Below the pieces are notes generated by a model. That model was given only the letters and a program-made list of their open reading frames with translations, was not told the DNA's origin and did not search any database. A program made the translations under genes and the position numbers. 64,000 nt of DNA. Origin: Rossellomorea aquimaris. Lineage in GTDB: Bacteria; Bacillota; Bacilli; Bacillales; Bacillaceae_B. Of the stretch, positions 17,640 to 24,709 are shown one piece after another (the first letter of the stretch is position 1; every line of letters begins with the position of its first letter). The stretch covers positions 210,150 through 274,149 of the forward strand of contig NZ_JXZC01000004.1 of assembly GCF_000935355.1 (NCBI RefSeq), given 5' to 3'.

Positions 17640-17942
17640 ATGAGAAGAATGAAGACAGGTCCAAATCTGTGTATTTTCCCGGGATACAAGTGGTGCGGAC
17701 CGGGATGCAGCGGACCCGGCGCCCCCATCAACTCAGTTGACGCAGCATGTAAAGACCATGACCTGTGCTATGAGCGATACGGTCCAAGTTGTCAGTGTGA
17801 CCGAATGTTTATGAGAAAGCTTAGGAACCATATTGATCCCGATACTCGAGAAGGAAGACATGCCTATCTAATGTATCAGTATATGAAGTTGCAGACGAAG
17901 GTCACATGTCAGGAAGATCGGTGCCCTAAGTCTTGGATATAG
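17640..17942 (+). CDS. Phospholipase A2-like protein
   Basis: Cys-rich protein of 100 residues with the secretory/parvoviral phospholipase A2 signature. A GxG calcium-loop-like stretch (WCGPGCSGPG) precedes the catalytic helix (DAACKDHDLCYERYG), whose His-Asp dyad and flanking cysteines match PLA2. Eight cysteines can be counted, but there is no signal peptide, as also in parvoviral VP1 PLA2. The expected reaction is hydrolysis of sn-2 acyl chains; activity and location are inferred. Start ATG 17640 has GAAAGGACGAAGG upstream. Confidence 0.75.
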   Translation: MRRMKTGPNLCIFPGYKWCGPGCSGPGAPINSVDAACKDHDLCYERYGPSCQCDRMFMRKLRNHIDPDTREGRHAYLMYQYMKLQTKVTCQEDRCPKSWI

Positions 17943-17948
17943 ATAGGG

Positions 17949-17978
17949 GCCGCTTGGATTGTTCAAGCGGTCTATTTT
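17949..17978 (+). terminator. Terminator after PLA2-like gene
   Basis: CCGCTTGGA / TTCAAGCGG stem with a short loop, followed by TCTATTTTAG; a moderate U tract. Confidence 0.65.
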
Positions 17979-18298
17979 AGTTAGTTTGAGACCATTTCTT
18001 ATCCACTTATTCCCTCTTTTTCAAGTAAATTGGTGTTGAATTTTGTCGATATTTGTATAAAAATGGCTAGTGTACTCTAATAAGACATTGTTCTTATTTT
18101 TGCAAATGAAGAAAATTAGCGAATTTAATCTTTTATACCTTTCACGCTGATGACAGGCGTTTTCTTAAAGGAACGATGGTATGAAAGTATTCTATAAGGA
18201 TTTAGAACAAAAGTTGCTTTTTACATTTGTTCACGGATTTTTATGCCTGATTCTATTACAATTACCTATGATATTGACAGCAAGAAAGGGGAGAGACC
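17979..18298. other. Intergenic region before acyltransferase gene
   Basis: AT-rich, about 320 bp. A 48-codon frame from 18181 lacks a ribosome site and is not called. No repeat or riboswitch is recognised. Confidence 0.4.
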
Positions 18299-19396
18299 GT
18301 GTCAACACAAAAGAAAAAATATCTTTTTGAAATTCATTTTTTAAGAGCATTTGCTTGTTTAGCTGTATTGGGAGTTCACGTATCAGCTACTTATTACTCA
18401 ATGAATGATAATACGTTCAATTGGTTTTCATACTTTTTAAATCAAGTAGGCCGTTTTGGAACGCCTATATTTGTTGTGATTGCCGGTTTTCTATTATTCT
18501 ATCAAGTAAAAAGAAACACGTATTCCTTTAATAAATTTATCTCTTCCAGAATATCGAAAATCATTATGCCCTTGATATTATGGAGCTTGGTCTATCGTTT
18601 CTTACTCTATTATTTTGATAATCAACAGATTGGAGCAATAAAAACAGAGCTTGTTAAAATCTTTACAGGCGGTCACTTCTATCATCTCTATTTTATTGCT
18701 ATTATCGTTCAATTTTATTTTATTTTTCCTATCCTGCAAAAGGTATTCAGAACGAAAATGGGATTGATTATTTTAACGGTCATTTCATTCTTTATCAGTT
18801 ATAATATGATCGGTTTTGATCCTGGAATCGAAGGGTTCATCGGAGAGTTTATGGCAAGTAAATCGTTCATGCCGTTATGGATGTTCTATTTTTCATTCGG
18901 TGGGCTATTGGCCTTCTTCTGGGATGAAATCAGGGATTTTGCAACTGACTTTCCATGGATGATGCTAATCCTATCAATACTCATAACAGCAGGAGCAATC
19001 GTAGAGTATACGCTCAATGGAGATCTTACGAACCGAAGAGCAAGCAATTTATTGAATATTCCTCTATTAAGCATTGCCACTATCGGAATGTATCCTTTAC
19101 TTTCCCATTGGAGTGTTCTGAAAAAACCTCTGACGTTATTAGGAAAGTATTCAATGGGGATTTACCTGGTTCATCCTTTTGTTCTTCACTTGATGAAAAT
19201 ATATTTACCTGCTTCTACGTGGAATATGATGTATCTGCCAATCACATTTGTCGCCGTTTTATTAATTTGTGTAGGTTTGATCCGACTTATTCAGCAGGTT
19301 CCATTTAGCAGTTATTTCATTCCTGTACCAAAAATCAAAAAAACACCAAACAAAGAAAGTGTAAGAACTGTTTCATCAAAAGAAGCTACGGCATAG
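18299..19396 (+). CDS. Acyltransferase family 3 membrane protein
   Basis: Integral membrane O-acyltransferase of 365 residues (OafA/WecH-type, Acyl_transf_3). It opens with the family hallmark FEIHFLRAFACLAVLGVHVS, whose His in helix 1 is thought catalytic, and has about ten membrane helices. Such enzymes acetylate or succinylate surface polysaccharides or lipids; the acceptor cannot be told from this locus, which has no glycan genes around it. GTG 18299 follows an AGAAAGGGGAG site. The C-terminal tail is basic and cytosolic. Confidence 0.85.
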   Translation: MSTQKKKYLFEIHFLRAFACLAVLGVHVSATYYSMNDNTFNWFSYFLNQVGRFGTPIFVVIAGFLLFYQVKRNTYSFNKFISSRISKIIMPLILWSLVYRFLLYYFDNQQIGAIKTELVKIFTGGHFYHLYFIAIIVQFYFIFPILQKVFRTKMGLIILTVISFFISYNMIGFDPGIEGFIGEFMASKSFMPLWMFYFSFGGLLAFFWDEIRDFATDFPWMMLILSILITAGAIVEYTLNGDLTNRRASNLLNIPLLSIATIGMYPLLSHWSVLKKPLTLLGKYSMGIYLVHPFVLHLMKIYLPASTWNMMYLPITFVAVLLICVGLIRLIQQVPFSSYFIPVPKIKKTPNKESVRTVSSKEATA

Positions 19397-19401
19397 ACGA
19401 A

Positions 19402-19433
19402 AGAACCGGGTTGAACGCCCGGTTCTTTTTTTG
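19402..19433 (+). terminator. Terminator after acyltransferase
   Basis: AGAACCGGG / CCCGGTTCT stem, short loop, seven T. Confidence 0.9.
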
Positions 19434-19490
19434 TGAGATTCTACTGTTTTTACATGGAATGAGCAAGGCCGATGAGCTCAGGTAACCGTT

Positions 19491-19934
19491 TCACCGTAAG
19501 GAAAGTGTGTAGTGATACACGGTCTCTTCCTTTATATAACCATTCTTTTCATACAATCTCTGCGCTTGAACATTGTCCCAGTCGGTTTCCAAAATAAGCG
19601 ACTTTCCATTGGTTTGCTCAGCGTGCTTTTTGGCAGCGTCCAACAACATCTGTCCGGCACCCTGATTTCTTACTTCTTGAGATACATAGAGGTCGTTCAG
19701 CTTCCATATCCGTTCCATGTAAATAGAGGAGAAAGAAGGGTACAACTGGGTGAAGCCTACATACCTTTCTTTTTCAATCGCAACAAAAATGACAGATTCA
19801 TCCTGCGACAATCGTCCTTCAAGATACCGTTTTGCTCCAGACCTATCCGACACTTGATGATAAAACATACGATAAGAATTAAAAAGGTCCACAATTCCTT
19901 CTAAGTCTGAAAGTCGTGCCCGAGCTACCTTCAT
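19491..19934 (-). CDS. GNAT family N-acetyltransferase
   Basis: A 147-residue acetyl-CoA-dependent N-acetyltransferase. The core shows motif A-like LNDLYVSQEVRNQGAGQMLLDAAKKHA (R/QxxGxG/A) and motif B (LETDWDNVQAQRLYEKNGY). Start is ATG 19934, with GGGAGGGA upstream; the 16 extra N-terminal residues of the open frame are not family-like. Substrate unknown. Confidence 0.85.
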   Translation of the reverse strand: MKVARARLSDLEGIVDLFNSYRMFYHQVSDRSGAKRYLEGRLSQDESVIFVAIEKERYVGFTQLYPSFSSIYMERIWKLNDLYVSQEVRNQGAGQMLLDAAKKHAEQTNGKSLILETDWDNVQAQRLYEKNGYIKEETVYHYTLSLR

Positions 19935-20035
19935 CCAATCCCTCCCTTTATACATTATTTTATGAGAGTGGGGAGAGAACATGCTTCTGATGATGGTCCC
20001 AGAATTAATCTACTCCCGGCTCAATTCAATAAAAA

Positions 20036-20063
20036 AACCAGCCCGCATAAAGCAGGCTGGCGG
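20036..20063 (-). terminator. Terminator of the leftward DUF2269-like gene
   Basis: On the minus strand CCAGCCTGC / GCGGGCTGG with a TTTAT loop precedes TTTTTTTATT. Confidence 0.88.
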
Positions 20064-20070
20064 ACTCAGA

Positions 20071-20523
20071 TTAAAATGGTTTGATAGACATTAAGATAAT
20101 AAGAATAATGGCTGCACTATGTATAATGATATTGAATGGTTTTAATTCTGAGTTGATTTTTCCGTAAGACTCAGGGACGTCATCACCTTTGTGACTGTGG
20201 ATGATCTCGGCCATTTGCTTCACTTTTTTGGGCATGATGCCTGCAACGATGAATTGAACACCTATGTAAATCACGATGGACGCGATATACCAACCCGTTT
20301 TGAATAAATAAGGGTTCATAATACCCATAATGAGACCGGTAATAAGTAAAACGATACTGCCGACTTTTGCAAAGGTTTCGATCTTTTTGCTAAGCTCTAA
20401 TGAGAATTTAGCCTGATGGGAGGTTTCAGGTGTTTTCATCACGACCGGCATGGCAAAGCTTGCACCAAGTCCAGCGACTGCAGCAACGACATGGACAAGA
20501 ACCAATAATCCATAAATTGACAT
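20071..20523 (-). CDS. DUF2269-like small membrane protein
   Basis: A 150-residue protein with four predicted membrane helices (about 3-25, 55-75, 80-100, 128-148) and a hydrophilic loop with KKVKQMAEIIHSHKGDD. The layout resembles DUF2269/YkyA-type integral proteins with an N-terminal HVVAAVAGLG, where the His may be a haem or metal ligand; that is inference. ATG 20523 with GGTGGAGGTG upstream is preferred to the longer frame. It has its own terminator and is divergent from the MTHFS-like gene. Confidence 0.65.
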   Translation of the reverse strand: MSIYGLLVLVHVVAAVAGLGASFAMPVVMKTPETSHQAKFSLELSKKIETFAKVGSIVLLITGLIMGIMNPYLFKTGWYIASIVIYIGVQFIVAGIMPKKVKQMAEIIHSHKGDDVPESYGKINSELKPFNIIIHSAAIILIILMSIKPF

Positions 20524-20622
20524 GTTATTCACCTCCACCTAAGGGAATTTTGAACAGATTTCATTGTATAGTAAATTAGTACTAATTTCCAGGTTTTTTT
20601 TGATAAAAGGGGAGAGAAAAGT

Positions 20623-21345
20623 ATGAGTGAGAAAGATGAAATCAGGAATAAGGTATGGAAGCGGTTGACGGAAAATAAATTAGGCCGGTTTCCATTTCCG
20701 TTAGTAGGCCGCATCCCGAATTTCAAAGGGGCGGAAAAAGCTGCTACTTTTGTTCGATATATGGATACTTACAAAGATGCTGAGGTCGTAAAGGTAAATC
20801 CCGATGCACCACAGCTTCCACTTCGTGCAAATGTGTTGAAGGATGGGAAAACCTTGCTCATTCCAACACCGCGCTTGAAGGATGGGTTTGTCATGATCAA
20901 GCCTGAATGGGTACCCAAAGGAGAGGAGAGAAAGGCAGCGAGTATCAAGCATATGAACTCATATGGTCAAGTCATGCCACTGACGGACATACCTCATATT
21001 GACCTGATCGTCGTCGGTTCCGTTGCGATTCATCGTGATGGGAGAAGGCTTGGAAAAGGAGAGGGATATGCCGACCGTGAATATGCCATCCTGCGTGAAA
21101 TTGGAAACAAACCAGTACCGGTCATCACCACCATTAACAGTGAGCAGCTTGTAGGAGACGACATCCCAAGAGATTCCTACGACCTCGCAGTCGACTGGAT
21201 CGTCACCGAAGAAGGCATCACAGAAACCCGCACCCCATACCCAAAACCACAGGGCATCGAATGGGAACACGTTACCGAAGACGAAATGGAAAAGATGCCG
21301 ATTTTGAAGGATTTGAAGAACTTCTCTGGAGGGACGGACCTTTAA
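20623..21345 (+). CDS. 5-formyltetrahydrofolate cyclo-ligase-like (MTHFS fold) protein
   Basis: A 240-residue member of the 5-FTHF cyclo-ligase superfamily. The nucleotide-binding family motif appears as GKGEGYADREYAIL, and DLIVVGSVAIHRDGRRLG matches the second conserved strand. It is longer than YqgN-type cyclo-ligases and belongs to the divergent MTHFS-domain group (methenyltetrahydrofolate synthase domain-containing), whose substrate is not certain. ATG 20623 has GGGGAGAG upstream. The last codons (GGTDL, stop) are made by a GGGACGGACCT repeat. Confidence 0.78.
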   Translation: MSEKDEIRNKVWKRLTENKLGRFPFPLVGRIPNFKGAEKAATFVRYMDTYKDAEVVKVNPDAPQLPLRANVLKDGKTLLIPTPRLKDGFVMIKPEWVPKGEERKAASIKHMNSYGQVMPLTDIPHIDLIVVGSVAIHRDGRRLGKGEGYADREYAILREIGNKPVPVITTINSEQLVGDDIPRDSYDLAVDWIVTEEGITETRTPYPKPQGIEWEHVTEDEMEKMPILKDLKNFSGGTDL

Positions 21346-21411
21346 TTTGTAGTCAAATTATATGAAAGCTATAGGGACGGGCTTTTGGGAAAATTGGAGG
21401 TCCGTCCCTAT
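21331..21411 (+). repeat. GGGACGGACCT repeat cluster at a gene end
   Basis: Direct core at 21331-21341 (inside the last codons of the MTHFS gene), a variant GGGACGGGCT at 21373 and an inverted core AGGTCCGTCCC at 21398-21408. The last two form an ATAGGGACGG.../...CCGTCCCTAT hairpin. Confidence 0.8.
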
Positions 21412-21451
21412 AAAAAAACCTTGAAGGCAAAATCGCCTTCAAGGTTTTTTG
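21412..21451 (+). terminator. Terminator after the MTHFS-like gene
   Basis: AAACCTTGAAGGC / GCCTTCAAGGTTT stem with an AAAATC loop and TTTTTT; strong on both strands. Confidence 0.9.
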
Positions 21452-21454
21452 GGG

Positions 21455-21622
21455 TTATGCTTGTCGCCTCTGAACGAGCCGCCTCCGCTTTTCTTCGATG
21501 TCCAGCTCCGGCGGCTAGAGGCTCGAGGTCATAAGATGAACCTACCAAAAAGGCAAAGAACGCCTTTCCGGTAGGTTCATCTTATGCTTGTCGCCTCTGA
21601 ACGAGCCGCCTCCGCTTTTCTT
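21455..21622. repeat. 41-bp direct repeat flanking a hairpin, at the carbonic anhydrase 3' end
   Basis: Two identical 41-bp blocks, 21455-21495 and 21582-21622, start TTATGCTTGTCGCCTCTGAA and end CCGCTTTTCTT. Between them lie a block with GTCCAGCTCCGGCGGCTAG, reminiscent of a common Bacillaceae intergenic repeat, and a perfect stem ATAAGATGAACCTACC / GGTAGGTTCATCTTAT (21530-21585). The second copy touches the carbonic anhydrase stop codon. Confidence 0.8.
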
Positions 21623-22178
21623 AGTACCCTTCAACAACCAGATCAAGCTTTCCGGTTTCAGGACTGATGACAAGTCCATGGACAGGAATCTTTTTATCCA
21701 TCAACGGATGGTTCTTGATCATGTCGACACTGTGGGCGACGCTTTCCTGTACTGAACTGAAGCCTTTCAGCCAGTCGTGCAGGTCGATGCCGGAATAGTT
21801 GACGGTGTCGAGTGTTTCTTCTGGAATCCCACGGTCCTTCATCTTGTCCAGGATTTTGTGGCTGTCAATGGCACTCATGCCGCAGTCATGGTGACCGATG
21901 ACGAGTACTTCGTCTGCTTGAAGCTCATACACCGCAACGAGGAGGCTGCGCATGATACTACCGAATGGGTGGCTTACGACCGCACCGGCGTTTTTCACGA
22001 TTTTTACATCGCCATTTCTCATGTTCATGGATTTAGGCAAAAGCTCTACTAAACGAGTATCCATACAAGTAAGAATGACTAAGCGTTTGTCCGGAAACTT
22101 GGTGGTTCTGTACTCTTCGTACGATTGTTCTTGTACAAACTGTTGGTTGTAATCAAGTATGTTCGTTAATAAAGTCAT
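21621..22178 (-). CDS. Beta-class carbonic anhydrase (YtiB-like)
   Basis: Zinc enzyme interconverting CO2 and bicarbonate, 185 residues. Ligands are visible: Cys38-x-Asp40-x-Arg42 (TCMDTRL) and His96-x-x-Cys99 (GHHDCGM). Overall it is like B. subtilis YtiB. ATG 22178 has GGAGTAG upstream. It starts 28 nt after the PAS-like gene and may be the third gene of a leftward operon with the B12-binding protein. The 3' end runs into a 41-bp repeat block. Confidence 0.9.
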   Translation of the reverse strand: MTLLTNILDYNQQFVQEQSYEEYRTTKFPDKRLVILTCMDTRLVELLPKSMNMRNGDVKIVKNAGAVVSHPFGSIMRSLLVAVYELQADEVLVIGHHDCGMSAIDSHKILDKMKDRGIPEETLDTVNYSGIDLHDWLKGFSSVQESVAHSVDMIKNHPLMDKKIPVHGLVISPETGKLDLVVEGY

Positions 22179-22206
22179 GTCGTCTACTCCTATAAATAAG
22201 TTTTTA

Positions 22207-22704
22207 TCACTTCACATTTTGCTGAAGGTGATTTTCTATCTCTTTTATTTTATCCATAATTTCTTGCCGATTCCAATCAGAAGTATTGGAAAGTTTTAAA
22301 TAAAGAGAAGATACTTTAGCCAGTACCTCTGTCAAATTCGGCTCTTTACGTGGGTAGGTGGACTTACCCATGAGATCGAATAAGCCATTCATTTGATCTG
22401 ACACTTTCTTGTATTGAGCGTCCTTGGAAATGATGGCAAGATGGAAATACTGTTGCATATCGGAAAACTGAAAGAAAATATCAAACAGCTCGAAAGAATC
22501 ATTTTTCTTCAAATTCAATTCTATTTCACCAGAGAAATTCTTATGAATGATCCGGGCGAACTTCGGAGAGCTTTCTTCTTCTATGATGGACATGAAGTTT
22601 TCTCCGGGCTTTAAAAGGTCGTACCCTGTATTAGAAGCATCTATTAAATTAAACTGCCTATCCAATAGTAGATAAGGAATCGGGCATAAATGCAGGTTTT
22701 CCAC
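22207..22704 (-). CDS. PAS-like sensory protein, unknown
   Basis: A 165-residue cytosolic protein whose first 100 residues look PAS-like (CPIPYLLLDRQFNLIDASNTGYDLL) and whose C-terminus is helical (LTEVLAKVSSLYLKLSN, then EIMDKIKEIENHLQ). No kinase, cyclase or DNA-binding output domain follows. The start is set at GTG 22704 because AAGGAGTG lies 7 nt upstream; the ORF could extend 12 codons to 22740 without a ribosome site. It follows the B12-binding protein by 116 nt in the same direction, suggesting a two-component-like sensor pair. PAS assignment is tentative. Confidence 0.55.
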   Translation of the reverse strand: MENLHLCPIPYLLLDRQFNLIDASNTGYDLLKPGENFMSIIEEESSPKFARIIHKNFSGEIELNLKKNDSFELFDIFFQFSDMQQYFHLAIISKDAQYKKVSDQMNGLFDLMGKSTYPRKEPNLTEVLAKVSSLYLKLSNTSDWNRQEIMDKIKEIENHLQQNVK

Positions 22705-22820
22705 ATGATCACTCCTTTTGGAAAGGTTAATGGACGTCATTGCCCGTTCTGCACAGAAGGTATCATGTGGGATAACATTCAGTTGAACCTTATGATGTTT
22801 GGCTATATAAGATGAAAGAG

Positions 22821-23471
22821 CTAGCCTTTCTGGGAAACAAGCTGCTCCGACATATCCGTCAGATACGAATTAAGCTCTAACAAGTCATTAAAACTGGTTA
22901 CCTGTGATTTTTCCAGAAAACCGAGGGTATAGTTTGCAATCAATCGTCCCCCGACTAGAATTTCAATCTTCGGATGATGGTCTCTAATCTCTTCGATGCA
23001 CTCTTTCAATCGAGACAGTTCCGTTGTCATACCGATGGATATTCCAATGGCATGAGGTTTCCAGGCATCAATGAAGGTTAAAGCATCTTTGACGGGAACG
23101 TTAGCTCCTAAGTAACGGGTATTCCATTGCTTTTCTTTGAATACTTCGTTCGCAAGCTCCAGTCCCAGACTGTGATGTTCACCCTCTATACAAAATAAAA
23201 GAGCTTTAGGATGGTTTTCCAAAGCTTCTTGATGGGTAAATACGGTGGCAAGTAAATATTTAAGGGTAGCAGTAGCTAAATGCTCATCTGCAACGGTAAT
23301 TTGATTTTTCTCCCAAAGATCACCAATTCTATACATGGATGGTTTGATAACTTTCTCATAAAAAGTGAAATTATCCATTTTTGAGTGAATAGAAGACGAA
23401 TGTAATTCCATCAAAGAATGAACGTCTCCTGCGAGAATGGACTTGGTGAAAGCCTGGACCAGCTGATTCAT
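22821..23471 (-). CDS. Stand-alone cobalamin-binding protein, CarH/LitR-type sensor module
   Basis: A 216-residue protein with two parts. The helical cap (residues 1-80) has the Wx9EH motif (Trp53, Glu63-His64) used by CarH/LitR photoreceptors to hold adenosylcobalamin. The Rossmann B12-binding part has Glu98-x-His100-x-x-Gly103, a variant of DxHxxG whose His ligates cobalt, and ends with VGGRLIANYTL. The N-terminal MerR DNA-binding domain of CarH is absent, so any output must go through a partner, possibly the PAS-like protein downstream. The residue after Trp53 is Glu, where I recall the His used for the light-state bis-His adduct. AGGAGTG precedes ATG 23471. Confidence 0.8.
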   Translation of the reverse strand: MNQLVQAFTKSILAGDVHSLMELHSSSIHSKMDNFTFYEKVIKPSMYRIGDLWEKNQITVADEHLATATLKYLLATVFTHQEALENHPKALLFCIEGEHHSLGLELANEVFKEKQWNTRYLGANVPVKDALTFIDAWKPHAIGISIGMTTELSRLKECIEEIRDHHPKIEILVGGRLIANYTLGFLEKSQVTSFNDLLELNSYLTDMSEQLVSQKG

Positions 23472-23557
23472 TTATGATCACTCCTAGCAAAAATACCAAT
23501 TACTATATTCAATAGATAGAATTGAAATTCCTGCTAAAATTTCAACCTATATTTGGA

Positions 23558-23586
23558 TTGACTTTCCCTGTATTCTTATTTAATAT
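23558..23586 (+). promoter_or_regulatory. Sigma-A promoter of preQ1-queF transcript
   Basis: TTGACT (23558-23563), 17-bp spacer, TAATAT (23581-23586), about 37 bp before the riboswitch. Confidence 0.75.
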
Positions 23587-23622
23587 AACCTCTGTAACAT
23601 TAATTGTCGCTCAACTAATTGA

Positions 23623-23657
23623 GAGAGGTTCATAGCATTAACCCTCTATAAAAAACT
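23623..23657 (+). promoter_or_regulatory. preQ1-I riboswitch aptamer
   Basis: Stem AGAGG / CCTCT with loop TTCATAGCATTAAC and the A-rich tail ATAAAAAACTA that docks into the minor groove: a textbook small preQ1 class I pseudoknot. It lies 160 nt upstream of queF, a preQ0 reductase, so the ligand fits the gene. Confidence 0.9.
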
Positions 23658-23775
23658 ATGGTTCTATGAATCTAACATGAGACTATCTTAAACATGTTAT
23701 CCTTTAAGCGTAACAGGATATAACAAATTTTGCAATTTACCTGCCTGTTATGTCGATTCTTAGGCTAATGCTATG

Positions 23776-23812
23776 TCCTCCTTCATTCGAGACACTCTGA
23801 AGGGGAGGATTT
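23776..23812 (+). promoter_or_regulatory. Hairpin masking the queF ribosome binding site
   Basis: TCCTCCTTCA pairs with TGAAGGGGAGGA, the queF Shine-Dalgarno sequence, and is followed by TTTTTA. It could act as terminator or translation block in the riboswitch expression platform. Confidence 0.55.
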
Positions 23813-23816
23813 TTAC

Positions 23817-24314
23817 ATGTCAGGAAGAAAAGATGAAGATTTAACAGATTTATCATTATTAGGAAATCAAGGAACAAATTACTTATTCGAATATGCTCCA
23901 CAGATCCTGGAAGCATTCGACAATAAGCATCCGAACCGGGATTATTTTGTGAAATTCAATTGTCCTGAATTTACAAGTCTCTGTCCGAAGACCGGTCAGC
24001 CGGACTTCGCAACCATCTATATCAGCTACATCCCGGGTGAAAAGATGGTGGAAAGCAAATCACTCAAGCTATACCTGTTCAGCTTCCGCAATCACGGGGA
24101 TTTCCATGAAGACTGCATGAACATCATCATGAATGATCTCATCGAATTAATGGATCCGCGCTATATAGAAGTATGGGGTAAATTCACCCCACGCGGCGGA
24201 ATCAGCATTGATCCTTATTGTAACTATGGGAAGCCTGGTACCAAATACGAAACGATGGCAGACCACCGCTTGATGAATCATGACTTGTATCCGGAGAAGA
24301 TTGATAATCGATAA
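23817..24314 (+). CDS. queF: NADPH-dependent preQ0 reductase QueF
   Basis: Reduces 7-cyano-7-deazaguanine (preQ0) to preQ1 in queuosine synthesis. This is the short, single-domain 165-residue form found in Bacillus. The substrate thioimide-forming Cys56 lies in [13 protein letters not shown] together with Asp63, and the QueF NADPH motif is visible as [20 protein letters not shown] (ESKSLK). ATG 23817 is preceded by GGGGAGGA, which is buried in a hairpin. Control is by a preQ1-I riboswitch 160 nt upstream, giving product feedback. The queCDE genes are not in this window. Confidence 0.95.
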   Translation: MSGRKDEDLTDLSLLGNQGTNYLFEYAPQILEAFDNKHPNRDYFVKFNCPEFTSLCPKTGQPDFATIYISYIPGEKMVESKSLKLYLFSFRNHGDFHEDCMNIIMNDLIELMDPRYIEVWGKFTPRGGISIDPYCNYGKPGTKYETMADHRLMNHDLYPEKIDNR

Positions 24315-24321
24315 TATGGAA

Positions 24322-24353
24322 GAACGATCCCATTAATGGGGTCGTTCTTTTTT
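24322..24353 (+). terminator. queF terminator
   Basis: GAACGATCCCATT / AATGGGGTCGTTC stem followed by TTTTTTG. Confidence 0.9.
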
Positions 24354-24390
24354 GATCATTTTGGAAGATTATGTGGGAATAATTGTTAAA

Positions 24391-24525
24391 CGGCTGGATT
24401 ATTAGTGAAAACGGCCGGATTATCTAACAAAATGGCTGGATTATCAGTCGATTCGGCCGGATTTTCCAACAGATCGGCTGAATTATCCGAGCTTCCGGCT
24501 GGATTATCCATCTAACCGGAATCGG
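24391..24525. repeat. Phased 21-bp direct repeat array B (6 units plus a partial)
   Basis: Cores CGGCYGGATTATC start at 24391, 24412, 24433, 24454, 24475 and 24496, exactly 21 bp apart, with a degenerate seventh (CGGAATCGG) at 24517. The 8-9 bp between cores varies freely. The array lies after the queF terminator and 185 bp before the EamA gene. Confidence 0.85.
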
Positions 24526-24709
24526 ACACCCGTATTAGGAAAGATCCTCTAACCCTTAAAACGATTTGGAATGTAAATGAGCCCAAATAGCCCTTATAGA
24601 GTGACAGTGTGGTCGGGTAGTTCAAGATAAACTCTGGGCGAATATTTCTATTGCCGAAATAAATAGCGGGGATTATACTTGCGAGAGAGTTAGAAAAGGA
24701 GGGAGCGGG

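Noticed and set aside
18181..18327. A 48-codon frame upstream of the acyltransferase gene
   Set aside because: No Shine-Dalgarno sequence, out of frame with and overlapping the GTG start of the real gene, no family resemblance.
22820..23471. The B12 protein as methyltransferase or mutase subunit
   Set aside because: It lacks partner methyltransferase or mutase genes, and the Wx9EH cap points to the sensor type.
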